Below, piece by piece: positions 15,141 through 22,607 of a stretch of DNA of 48,614 bases. This DNA comes from Actinomycetota bacterium (GTDB taxonomy: Bacteria > Actinomycetota > Thermoleophilia > Gaiellales > Gaiellaceae). Positions within the stretch are counted from its first letter, which is position 1; the number at the start of each line of letters is the position of its first letter. The stretch covers positions 1-48,614 of the forward strand of contig VAXH01000061.1 in the NCBI GenBank assembly GCA_005883955.1, read 5' to 3'. The position numbers and the translations under genes are program-made. The notes under the pieces are model-generated. The model saw nothing but the letters and a program-made list of their open reading frames with translations, was not told the DNA's origin and did no database searches.

Positions 15141-16802
15141 TTAAAGATGGACCGTCGAGGCCGAGCCGAGGTGCGTTGAGATCACCGCGTCAGCCGCCTC
15201 GGCGCTCGGCGCATGGCCGGTCACGGCGGCGATGAAGATGTCGCGCTCGAGCGCCCAGAGCTCGGTGTCGATGCGAGCGGTCACCGTGGCGGTGCGAGGG
15301 ACGTCGCGCAGAAGCGCGATCTCGCCGAAATAGCCACCGCGGCTCAGTGTCACCGGCGGCCGCCCCTGCGGCTCCACCGTCACTTCGCCCCGCTCGACCA
15401 CGTAGAAGCGGTCGCCGGAATCGCCTTCGCGGAAGACGACGGCGCCGGCGGCGACACGGACGTGCCCCAGATGAGCGGCGAGCTGCTCCAGCGTGACCGG
15501 CGGCAGCGGCGCGAAGATCGGGATGTTGCGGAGCAGGGCCAGCTCCGACTCTGGAACCAGCGCCGGCGCGTCGACTGTGCCGAGCCGCCGCCAGAAGAGG
15601 AGCACGACCACGGAGAGCCCGCCGCCGGCGGCGATCAGTGCGCCGCGGGGGCCGAAGGCGGACATCAGCAGCGGCGCGACGATCGCCCCGATCCCGATCG
15701 TCGCGAGGAAGACGCTCTCGAAGACGCCGAAGACCCTCGCCCTGACCTTGTCCGGCGCCGTGCGCTGCAGCAGCGTCAGGCCTGCCACGTCGACCAGGAT
15801 GTTGCCGACGCCGATGACCCCGAAGCAGAGGAGCGCCAAGGGGACGCTGGGCCAGAGCCCGAGGACGATGAGAGGCACTCCCCACATCAGCATCCCGAGC
15901 CCGAACACGCCGGCGAGCCTGCCGGTCGTGATCACGCCAAGCAGAACGAGCACTCCGGCGAGGGCGCCGACGCCGTCGGCCGAGTTGAGGAAGCCGACGC
16001 CGGCGGGCCCGAGGCCGAGAATCCGAAGCGCCGTCACGACGACCAGGACGCGCATGATCCCGGCGATCAGCGTCTGCGCGCCGTAGAGGCCGACCACGAG
16101 CCGCAGCCGGTGTTCGCCGAGGATGGCGCGGAAGCCTGCGAGCGCCTCTCGCCCGATGCTTTCGACTTCGGCACTCGGGTCGCCGCGGCTGTCGGCACTA
16201 ACCCGGCCGAGCACGAGCGCCGACCAGAGGAACAAGGCTGCCGTCGCTGAGAAGACGGCCCCGGCGCTCGTGACTGCGAGCAGCAAGCCGCCCAGCGCCG
16301 GCCCAAGGAAGAAGCCGATGCTCTCGAGCGTCGTCGAGGTTGCGTTCGCCGCTGTCAGCTCCTCGGGTGACCGGGCGAGCGCGGGGAGCAGGGCGGACTG
16401 GGCGGGCCCGAAGGCCGTGCTCGCGAGCGCGGTCACGACTGCAAGCGCGTAGACGACCGCGGCCGGCGCGCCGGCGAAGACCGCGGCGGCGGCGCCTCCC
16501 ATCGCGCAGACCCGGGCGAGGTCGGCGGCGACCATGATCCGCCGCCGCTGGAAGCGGTCGCCTAGCAGCGCCGCGAAGGGAGCGACCGCCGCGGCGGGGA
16601 GGAGGCGGACGAGCGCGACCAGTCCGACAGCAGTTGCCCCGCCGGCGCGATAGGCGAACACGGCGAGCGCGATCTCGTAGCCCCATTGCCCGACGACCGA
16701 GCCGCTCCAGGCGAGCTCGACACGGCGCAGGTCGGCGTTTCCAAAGACCGCGCCGAACGCTCGGAGAGACTCGCTGAGACGTCGGCGCAGGGAGGTCGGC
16801 AC
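15141..16802 (-). CDS. MFS permease fused to a cyclic-nucleotide-binding domain
   Basis: 553 residues. Residues 1-410 are a 12-segment MFS_3 type permease (AVFGNADLRRVELAWSGSVVGQWGYEIALAVFAYRAGG is the usual opening; GDRFQRRRIMV is motif A). Residues about 425-545 are a cNMP-binding domain: LRNIPIFAPLPPVTLEQLAAHL, FREGDSGDRFYVVERGEVTV, and the phosphate-binding cassette YFGEIALLRDVPRTATVTA with its Glu and Arg. This suggests transport gated by cAMP, cGMP or a related ligand. The start is GTG at 16802; no good Shine-Dalgarno. No cyclase is intact in the window. Confidence 0.9.
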   Translation of the reverse strand: MPTSLRRRLSESLRAFGAVFGNADLRRVELAWSGSVVGQWGYEIALAVFAYRAGGATAVGLVALVRLLPAAAVAPFAALLGDRFQRRRIMVAADLARVCAMGGAAAAVFAGAPAAVVYALAVVTALASTAFGPAQSALLPALARSPEELTAANATSTTLESIGFFLGPALGGLLLAVTSAGAVFSATAALFLWSALVLGRVSADSRGDPSAEVESIGREALAGFRAILGEHRLRLVVGLYGAQTLIAGIMRVLVVVTALRILGLGPAGVGFLNSADGVGALAGVLVLLGVITTGRLAGVFGLGMLMWGVPLIVLGLWPSVPLALLCFGVIGVGNILVDVAGLTLLQRTAPDKVRARVFGVFESVFLATIGIGAIVAPLLMSAFGPRGALIAAGGGLSVVVLLFWRRLGTVDAPALVPESELALLRNIPIFAPLPPVTLEQLAAHLGHVRVAAGAVVFREGDSGDRFYVVERGEVTVEPQGRPPVTLSRGGYFGEIALLRDVPRTATVTARIDTELWALERDIFIAAVTGHAPSAEAADAVISTHLGSASTVHL

Positions 16803-16908
16803 GGTCGGACAATCGCAGGCCGGGTTGCGTTTTTGAAGCTACAAACGGAAGATTCAGGCTCCCGAATACGTCTTGAAAGTGCGTTTCCATTTCGACCAGG
16901 AGGTTCCC

Positions 16909-17055
16909 ATGGAAGACCAGCAGAAGAAGTTCGATCGACCCGCCGACGAGGACGTCGAAGCGCACAAGTTCATCGGCGAGGACGAGTCGAAGCGCGAGAA
17001 GTTCGTCGAGTCGCCCGTGGACGAGGACGACGACGTCGAGGCGCACAAGCGCTAG
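16909..17055 (+). CDS. Acidic microprotein with repeated VEAHK motif
   Basis: 48 residues from ATG at 16909, which has AGGAGG at 5-nt spacing. The protein is highly charged: an N-terminal MEDQQKKFDRP, then DEDVEAHKF and, 28 residues later, DEDDDVEAHKR at the C-terminus. Short proteins with D/E-rich VEAH/VEGH repeats recur, by recollection, in annotations of Actinomycetota, but I know of no function. The repeated core and absence of membrane segments suggest a disordered regulatory or precursor peptide. It is divergent from the MFS-cNMP gene. Confidence 0.75.
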   Translation: MEDQQKKFDRPADEDVEAHKFIGEDESKREKFVESPVDEDDDVEAHKR

Positions 17056-17222
17056 AGCGCTCGAGGTTCCCGTTTGATGTCGCCCGACTCGAGGCCGCGG
17101 ACGGCGAGCAGCAGGTAGCTGTGGAACCAGAGGTCGGCGAGCTCCCAGATGAGGCGCTCGTCGGTCTCGCCTGCGCCGGCGAGGTCGGCTTCGAGGCCCT
17201 TTGCAAGCGCGCAGACTGTATT
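17055..17222 (-). pseudogene. Remnant of phosphoribosyl-ATP pyrophosphatase (hisE-like)
   Basis: The minus-strand frame ends ALAKGLEADLAGAGE...LIWELADLWFHSYLLLAVRGLE. The segment ELADLWFHxxxLLAxRGL is the conserved second half of HisE, including the Glu/Asp/His helix, preceded by a degraded version of the GEEAxE helix. Only about 55 of the usual 90-110 residues can be aligned, and no start codon with a ribosome site precedes it: the frame upstream runs antisense into the promoter of the next gene. I read it as a truncated, probably inactive copy. Confidence 0.5.
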
Positions 17223-17295
17223 TCGCGACCCTCCTGGGCACCGGCTCAATCCAGCTGCGCTTTCGTCGCGTAACCACCGGTATCGAGGAGGTGAT

Positions 17296-17871
17296 ATGCG
17301 ACAGATGAAAGACCGAACGAACCAAGAGCAAGAGCTGGTCGGCTTCGGCACGCCGACTCAAACGTTCGTATTGCTTGCGCTGGTGTCAGCGCTCGGGTTG
17401 ATTGGTTTCCTGGCTGCCGGTTCGATCGCGCGCAGCGCGACTGGGACCAGCCATGCGACCGTTTCCCTCCGCAAGACGAAGCTCGGCTCGGTACTGGTGA
17501 ACTCGAGCGGGCACACGCTCTACATGTTCGCCAAGGACAGAAACGGCAAGAGCTCGTGTAATGCGACTTGCGCCAGCTTCTGGCCCCCGTTGATCCGGCA
17601 TGGCAAACCGACCGTTGGCCCGGGCGTGAAAGCGTCGCTGCTCGGCACGACGAGGCGCAGCAACGGCAGCGTCCAACTCACCTACAACAAGCATCCGCTC
17701 TACGGCTTCTCGCTCGACAAGCGGGCGGGTCAGACGAACGGCGAAGGCCAGTCTGCCTTCGGCGGCAGATGGTACGCCGTCTCCGCGAATGGAACCGCCG
17801 TCCACAAACCACCGGCTGTCACGACCACCACGAACACCACCACGAGCAGCTGCCTGTATCCACCCTGCTAG
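17296..17871 (+). CDS. Membrane-anchored COG4315-family protein
   Basis: 191 residues from ATG at 17296 behind GAGGAGGTGAT. One N-terminal transmembrane or signal segment (about 21-44), then two repeats of the COG4315 fold: SVLVNSSGHTLYMFAKDRNGKSSCNATCASFWPPL and QLTYNKHPLYGFSLDKRAGQTNGEGQSAFGGRWYAVSANG. The paired Tyr-x-Phe-x-x-Asp motifs and the CxxxC pair are diagnostic. A Thr-rich C-terminal tail ends in two Cys. There is no lipobox. Family members are secreted and of unknown role, often annotated as predicted lipoproteins. Confidence 0.88.
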   Translation: MRQMKDRTNQEQELVGFGTPTQTFVLLALVSALGLIGFLAAGSIARSATGTSHATVSLRKTKLGSVLVNSSGHTLYMFAKDRNGKSSCNATCASFWPPLIRHGKPTVGPGVKASLLGTTRRSNGSVQLTYNKHPLYGFSLDKRAGQTNGEGQSAFGGRWYAVSANGTAVHKPPAVTTTTNTTTSSCLYPPC

Positions 17872-17903
17872 CCCACGAAGCGGGCTCGCGCCTCGGCGAC
17901 CTC

Positions 17904-17923
17904 GGCCGGCACGTTCGCCGGCC
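17904..17923. terminator. Candidate bidirectional hairpin between convergent genes
   Basis: GGCCGGC-N6-GCCGGCC is a perfect 7-bp stem centred between the stops of the convergent COG4315 gene (17871) and acetyltransferase gene (17987). There is no U-rich tail, so support is positional only. Confidence 0.35.
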
Positions 17924-17986
17924 CTGGAGCGAGGCGCGAGCGCCGCTCCTGGGAGGCGGAAGGCGAACGCCCGGTGCGTGACCCGG

Positions 17987-18430
17987 TTAGAGCTCGAGCT
18001 CGAGAAAGGCGGCGCCCGGGACTGGGTTGTGACGATAAGGCTCCGTCTCGCGGAAGCCGAGCGAGCGGTACAGCGCTTGGGCGGCCGACATCTCCGGGAG
18101 CGTGTCGAGGAGCATGCGGCCGTAGCCGCGCGCACGCGCCTCGGCGATCACCGCCTCGGCGAGCTGTCGGCCAAGCCCGCCGCCGCGGGCTACCGGGCGC
18201 ACGTACAGGCGCTTCATCTCGCACGTGAGCTCGTCGATCCCGCGCAGGGCGACGCAGCCGGCTTCCGCCAGCAGCACCAGCTCGTAGAAACTGAGCGGGT
18301 CGGCGAGCTCCGACTCGAAGTCCTGGAACGAGAGGTCGACGCCAAGGCTGTCCGCGTACTCGCGGAGGAAGCTCCGCACCGTTTCCAGATCTTCGGGCTG
18401 AGCCCGACGGATCAGGTGCACTTCAGGCAA
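17987..18430 (-). CDS. GNAT-family N-acetyltransferase
   Basis: 147 residues. Motif A/B region MKRLYVRPVARGGGLGRQLAEAVIAEARARGYGRMLLDT contains the acetyl-CoA pyrophosphate loop (RxxGxGxA variant ARGGGLGR), and MSAAQALYRSLGFRETEPY is the C-terminal strand. The opening RRAQPEDLETVRSFLREYADSLGVDL is typical. The substrate cannot be deduced. The start is TTG 18430 or GTG 18421; neither has a ribosome site, and an 11-bp hairpin abuts 18430, so the exact start is uncertain. Confidence 0.85.
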   Translation of the reverse strand: MPEVHLIRRAQPEDLETVRSFLREYADSLGVDLSFQDFESELADPLSFYELVLLAEAGCVALRGIDELTCEMKRLYVRPVARGGGLGRQLAEAVIAEARARGYGRMLLDTLPEMSAAQALYRSLGFRETEPYRHNPVPGAAFLELEL

Positions 18431-18460
18431 GGCCGTCCGGCGCCGGGTCGCCGGACGGCC
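18431..18460 (-). terminator. Hairpin after the Asp-box gene
   Basis: GGCCGTCCGGC and GCCGGACGGCC form a perfect 11-bp stem with an 8-nt loop. It lies about 147 nt downstream of the stop at 18607 and directly upstream of the acetyltransferase start, so it probably ends transcription of the Asp-box gene, or regulates the acetyltransferase leader. Confidence 0.45.
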
Positions 18461-18580
18461 GGCGGTCCGACCCGTTGCCTCCGCTGCACGTATCGCTGTT
18501 CGCGTTCGGGTCCTGCTCGTGCCCTAGATGACGCGCGGAAAAGTAGCGTCGTCCCAGCGGTGGTCACAACTGGTCTTCAG

Positions 18581-18614
18581 GCTAGTTCACCGCATGACCT
18601 GCTAGTTCACCGCA
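18581..18614. repeat. 20-bp tandem duplication at a stop codon
   Basis: GCTAGTTCACCGCA occurs at 18581-18594 and again at 18601-18614, a 20-bp period. The second copy contains the stop codon of the Asp-box gene (TGA, minus strand), so the duplication copied the gene's last codons into its 3' flank. Confidence 0.7.
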
Positions 18615-20193
18615 CGAGCGCGACCCACGTGCTCTGGTGCTGGTGGCCCTTGCCGGACTCGGTCAAAACCAACGTGTTCGAGCCGTCGGGGTTCGGCACG
18701 AGCGGCGCCACCTCGCCCGCGAAGGCAGGCTGGCCCTGGCAGCGGGCGATGTACGTGTATCCGCCGGCCGAGGCGAGCTCGTTGTAGTCGCCCTCGAACG
18801 ACCCGTCGCGGGAGAACGCGTCGTAGTACGGGTTCGAGGCCACGTTGTCGACCTTGAGCGGCGCGGTCCAGGTGCTGCCGCCGTCGAGCGACCGCTGATA
18901 GTAGGTGTCGATCGCCGGCGCGTAGAGCGGGCCCTGGCCCGACTCGTCTCGCGTGCGGTAGGCGACGTGCACCGCTCCGTCGGTCCCAACCGCGACCGTG
19001 ACGCCGTAGTGATCGACGTGGTCGGTGGTCGGGCCGGGGTTGATCCGCTGCGGCGCCGTCCAGGTCACCCCATTGTCGAACGAGCGGCTCATGACGGCGT
19101 CGTTCGTCCCGTCACTGCGGTAGCGCCCGTCGTCCCAGACCGAGTAGATCGTCCCCGAGACCGGATCGACGGCCGCCGCCGGCAGCCCCTCGCTCGCGCG
19201 CTGCGCGGGCTGGCCGGTGCTCTGGTTGCTGGCGATGTCGACTGGAGGCGTGAAGGCGAGCGGGGCGGGGTAGGGCGTCGTTCCCGCCGCGGGTGCCGCC
19301 ATGAAGACTTGCTCGTTCGCCTGGGCGTCCAGCTCATCGGGCCCGGAAGGGACCGGGACGCCGCCCGCGATCGTGTTCATGACGATGCCGAGGCCGCCGT
19401 TCTTCATCACCACCGGATAGGCGCCGACTCCTTGGCCGGCGAAGACGAGCCCGGGAATCGTCTGGAAGTCCGGCAGCCAGTTCGAGAGCCGGTCGCAATC
19501 GTGATCGCAGTAGTCGTAGAGGATGGGCGCGATCCGGTCCCAGACGACGTAGACGCGGCCCTTGTGGTGCCCGGGCGCGTCGCTCGAGTCGACGACGATC
19601 CAGTTCTTGTCGTTCAGGCCGCCGAGCTCGTCGTCCTGCAGGAGCACGGGCGGTCCCCAGTGCAATCCGCCGTCCTTGGAGACGTTGACCGCGATGCCGC
19701 TGCGCAGGCCGTCGTTCTTGTTGAAGTCGAAGACGAGCGAGTTGGCGTAGACGATGTTGTTCGGCCCGAACGCGACCACGGCGTCGCTCGCTCGTTCGAA
19801 CACACCTCCCTGACCGGGATACGTGGTCAGTCCGGGTATTTCGCCGGTCTTCCAGGTCTTGCCGCCGTCGGTGCTCGTCGCGAAGCCGTTCGTCGCGTCG
19901 CCGCCGTCGGCGATCCGCCCTTCCTGGTAGACGGTGACGACGTTCTTGGGATTCGCCGGGTTGACGGCGACCGAGGGCTCGATCTCGGTGTCCGGCTGCA
20001 CATAGTCCTGGATCGGATCCGGCGTCGCCGGGGTCAGGCTGCCGAGCGTGTCCGAGCCCGTCTTCACGTCGCTCACGAGTTTCGGCGAGGCCGGCGACCC
20101 GCGGCCCGCGCTGGCCGAGCCGATCGCAGCCAGAACCAGCAAGACGGTTCCCGCGCTTGCAAGAACGAATGACAAGGATCGCCGTCTCAACAT
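18607..20193 (-). CDS. Secreted Asp-box (sialidase-fold) protein
   Basis: 528 residues with a signal peptide (about 1-29, ending SASAG). Four Asp-box/BNR motifs S-x-D-x-G-x-x-W: STDGGKTW, SKDGGLHW, SFDNGVTW and SLDGGSTW, spaced across what should be a six-bladed beta-propeller. The conserved arginine triad of true sialidases is not evident, so I call only the fold. EPSVAVNPANPKNVVTVYQEGR is the typical opening of bacterial exo-alpha-sialidase-like secreted proteins. It is divergent from a second Asp-box protein at 20354. Confidence 0.87.
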   Translation of the reverse strand: MLRRRSLSFVLASAGTVLLVLAAIGSASAGRGSPASPKLVSDVKTGSDTLGSLTPATPDPIQDYVQPDTEIEPSVAVNPANPKNVVTVYQEGRIADGGDATNGFATSTDGGKTWKTGEIPGLTTYPGQGGVFERASDAVVAFGPNNIVYANSLVFDFNKNDGLRSGIAVNVSKDGGLHWGPPVLLQDDELGGLNDKNWIVVDSSDAPGHHKGRVYVVWDRIAPILYDYCDHDCDRLSNWLPDFQTIPGLVFAGQGVGAYPVVMKNGGLGIVMNTIAGGVPVPSGPDELDAQANEQVFMAAPAAGTTPYPAPLAFTPPVDIASNQSTGQPAQRASEGLPAAAVDPVSGTIYSVWDDGRYRSDGTNDAVMSRSFDNGVTWTAPQRINPGPTTDHVDHYGVTVAVGTDGAVHVAYRTRDESGQGPLYAPAIDTYYQRSLDGGSTWTAPLKVDNVASNPYYDAFSRDGSFEGDYNELASAGGYTYIARCQGQPAFAGEVAPLVPNPDGSNTLVLTESGKGHQHQSTWVALVR

Positions 20194-20260
20194 CGTCGCC
20201 CCCCGAGGCTCGAAATCCGGACGTTTCGCGTCCTTCCCGTCATGGACGCGGGTCTAAACC

Positions 20261-20281
20261 CGGCGGATTGCGATTCCGCCG
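20261..20281. repeat. Hairpin in the divergent intergenic region
   Basis: CGGCGGA-N7-TCCGCCG is a perfect 7-bp inverted repeat between the two divergent Asp-box genes, 73 bp before the plus-strand start. It may be a binding site or part of the leader. No clear -35/-10 pair is seen. Confidence 0.35.
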
Positions 20282-20353
20282 CGTGGGGTAAGTGCCGCTG
20301 GTTACACGAGCGCGGGCCTGTCCCGCGCATTCGCCCAGAAAGGGGGACGATTG

Positions 20354-21838
20354 ATGGAGCCGCTTTCGCGTTTGCGGCGGATTCGGGTCTTGGCTCTCGG
20401 CGTCGTGCTGGGTTTGGCCACGCTTGCGGGCGTCCTGGCCAGCCGAGGCTCAGCTGTTGCGCCGGGCCCGACCTTCGCGCCGCCGGTCTACGTCGATCAG
20501 CAGCTCGCAGGCGGTGAGCCGGAGGTCTTTGCGGACACGAAGCACGGAACGCTGATCTACACCGCTCACGAGGGGACGACCCATCTCTACCGGGACGGGA
20601 TCGTCAGCTCGCCGTGGGGTGACTTCAGCTTCGTGACCAACTACTGCAACCAGGTGAACGTCTGGACGTCGTCCGACGGCGGCGTCAACTGGTTCCGCGA
20701 CCGCTACCTCGGCAGTCCCTGTCCGACGAGTCCGGCGGAGAACACGGGCTTCAGCGACCCGGACCTGACGCAGGATGCCGGCGGCCGTGTCTACGACACG
20801 GGCATCGACCTCGTCAACGACGCGCTCTTCTCGTCGGTCGACGGTGGGGTGAATTGGGACAAGGGGAACGCGGACTGCCACGACGGCGACCGTCCGTGGC
20901 TCGCCGGGGCCAAGGCAGACCAGGTCTACATGGGCACCGACACGGTCGAGGGGAGCGGCAGCGGCCACCAGGTGTTCGTCTCGAACGACGGCGGCAACAG
21001 CTGCAGCGCCACCGGGGTCCCCGACAATGGCTCGCTTCCCGACGGCGGCTCCTTCACAGGCGACGGCAAGCTCTACTACGACAAGCTGAAGCCGACCGTC
21101 GTCGAGCCTGCGATCTTCCAGCACCCTGACGGCAGCTTCGGCCTCGGCATCAGCACGATGCCCGAGGGCGGATCGAGCTTCACGCCGCACGAAGGCGTTC
21201 GCGGGACGTCGATGTACGCGCACTGGCCGGCGATCGCGATCGACTCGGCCGGCACCATCTACCTGACCTGGGATACCGACAACCGGCAGGCCGGCACGAG
21301 CGGCGGCTGCAACGGCTCGGAGACGCCGGCGCCGAACTCGATCAAGCTCATCTACACCAAAGACCTCGGCAAGACCTGGTCCGTGCCGAGGACGATCACA
21401 CAGCCCGGCACACGCGTGCTCTGGCCGTGGATCGCCGCGGGCGACGCCGGCAAGGTCTCGGTGATCTGGTACCAGACCGAGCCGCAGGACGGCTTGCCCG
21501 ACCTCGACTGCCAGACGGGCCACATCCACGCGATGGAGGCCACGCTGCTCGGGGCGAACGGAACCAAGCCGCAGCAGTGGATCGCCGATGCCGCCGGGCG
21601 CGTGATCCACATCGGCTGGGTCTGCCAGGGCGGCACCACGTGCGTCGCGACCGGCCAGGACCGCCGGCTCGGCGACTACTTCACGAACGCGCTCGACGCG
21701 CGGGGTTGCGTCCTGATCGCGACCGGCGACACGCGCCTCAGCGACCCGACCACCGGCGGCCCGCTACCGACAGCGCGGCCGCTCTTCCTGCACCAGAACG
21801 GCGGCCCGCGCTTGATCGGCTCGGGCACCTGTTCGTAA
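20354..21838 (+). CDS. Second secreted Asp-box (sialidase-fold) protein
   Basis: 494 residues from ATG 20354 (preceded by AAAGGGGG; a TTG lies one codon upstream). The signal peptide is about 1-36. Asp-boxes: SSDGGVNW, SVDGGVNW, a degenerate SNDGGNSC, and TKDLGKTW. Many Cys and Gly suggest an extracellular, disulfide-stabilised propeller. The ending RRLGDYFTNALDARGCVLIATGDT is common in this family. It shares fold but little sequence with its divergent neighbour. Function is unknown; glycan or polymer binding is possible. Confidence 0.87.
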   Translation: MEPLSRLRRIRVLALGVVLGLATLAGVLASRGSAVAPGPTFAPPVYVDQQLAGGEPEVFADTKHGTLIYTAHEGTTHLYRDGIVSSPWGDFSFVTNYCNQVNVWTSSDGGVNWFRDRYLGSPCPTSPAENTGFSDPDLTQDAGGRVYDTGIDLVNDALFSSVDGGVNWDKGNADCHDGDRPWLAGAKADQVYMGTDTVEGSGSGHQVFVSNDGGNSCSATGVPDNGSLPDGGSFTGDGKLYYDKLKPTVVEPAIFQHPDGSFGLGISTMPEGGSSFTPHEGVRGTSMYAHWPAIAIDSAGTIYLTWDTDNRQAGTSGGCNGSETPAPNSIKLIYTKDLGKTWSVPRTITQPGTRVLWPWIAAGDAGKVSVIWYQTEPQDGLPDLDCQTGHIHAMEATLLGANGTKPQQWIADAAGRVIHIGWVCQGGTTCVATGQDRRLGDYFTNALDARGCVLIATGDTRLSDPTTGGPLPTARPLFLHQNGGPRLIGSGTCS

Positions 21839-21854
21839 ACCGTTCGAGGCTGCA

Positions 21855-21881
21855 CGGCGGAGGGACATGAGCCCTCCGCCG
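21855..21881 (+). terminator. Hairpin terminator after Asp-box gene
   Basis: CGGCGGAGGG-N7-CCCTCCGCCG is a perfect 10-bp stem 16 nt after the stop at 21838. No strong U tail follows. It separates the Asp-box gene from the promoter of the ArsR-rhodanese operon. Confidence 0.6.
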
Positions 21882-21894
21882 GAGCAGCCGTCTC

Positions 21895-21927
21895 TTGACA
21901 GGTATCTATTCAAACATTAGTTTGAAT
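21895..21927 (+). promoter_or_regulatory. Promoter with ArsR-type operator
   Basis: TTGACA (21895-21900), 17 bp, TAGTTT (21918-21923), then six bases to the ATG at 21930, predicting a leaderless mRNA. A perfect palindrome, ATTCAAAC-ATTA-GTTTGAAT (21908-21927), covers spacer and -10. Its size and AT content fit ArsR/SmtB operators, so the encoded regulator should repress its own operon. Confidence 0.8.
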
Positions 21928-21929
21928 GT

Positions 21930-22595
21930 ATGAGTGAGCAGGCGGCAAAGAGCGCCCTGTTCGATTCGTTCGCGTCGGTCGCGGCCGCGCTCGGGAGCGG
22001 GCGGCGGGCCGAGATCGTCGACGTACTCGCACAGGGCGAACGCTCGGTCGACGAGGTTGCGGGCGAGGTGGGCCAGAGCGCCGCGGCCACGTCGCATCAT
22101 CTGCGGCTGCTCGCGAAGGCCGGCCTCGCGCGTTCGCGGCGGGACGGCAACCGCATCTACTACCGGCTTGCGAGCGATCGTGTCGCCGAGCTCTGGGCCG
22201 CTGTTCGCGACGTCGCCGCGCGGCACGTGGCGGAGGTGTCCGTGCTGGCCGGCGAGTACCTGGGTGAGCGGGACGGTGTCGAGCTGCTCTCGGCATCCGA
22301 GCTACAGGAACGGATCGAGGAAGGAAGCGTGATCGTTTTCGACGTCCGGCCGGAGGCCGAGTATCAGGCCGGCCATATCAAGGGCGCCGTTTCGGCTCCG
22401 CTCGAACAGCTCGTGTCGATTGCCGGGACCTTGTCGAAGCGGCGCGAGGCGGTCGCCTACTGCCGCGGCCCGTACTGCGTCTATGCCGACGACGCGGTGC
22501 GGCTCCTGCGTGAGCGCGGGCTCCGCGCGCGACGGCTGGACGTCGGCTTTCCCGAGTGGCGCCGGGCCGGCCTGCCTGTCGAGCTCGCGAGCTGA
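21930..22595 (+). CDS. ArsR-family regulator fused to rhodanese domain
   Basis: 221 residues. N-terminal ArsR winged helix (about 8-95; VDEVAGEVGQSAAATSHHLRLLAKAGLARSRRDGNRIYYRL) and a C-terminal rhodanese domain (about 118-218) with FDVRPEAEYQAGHIKGAVSAPL and the active loop AVAYCRGPYCVYADDAV (catalytic-position Cys178, plus Cys183). The fusion suggests a sensor of persulfide or sulfane sulfur: modification of the rhodanese cysteine would release DNA. The neighbours, a persulfide-dioxygenase-like MBL protein and an MFS permease, support sulfide or reactive-sulfur control. A self-operator lies directly upstream. Confidence 0.92.
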   Translation: MSEQAAKSALFDSFASVAAALGSGRRAEIVDVLAQGERSVDEVAGEVGQSAAATSHHLRLLAKAGLARSRRDGNRIYYRLASDRVAELWAAVRDVAARHVAEVSVLAGEYLGERDGVELLSASELQERIEEGSVIVFDVRPEAEYQAGHIKGAVSAPLEQLVSIAGTLSKRREAVAYCRGPYCVYADDAVRLLRERGLRARRLDVGFPEWRRAGLPVELAS

Positions 22596-22607
22596 AAGGA
22601 GAAGGCG

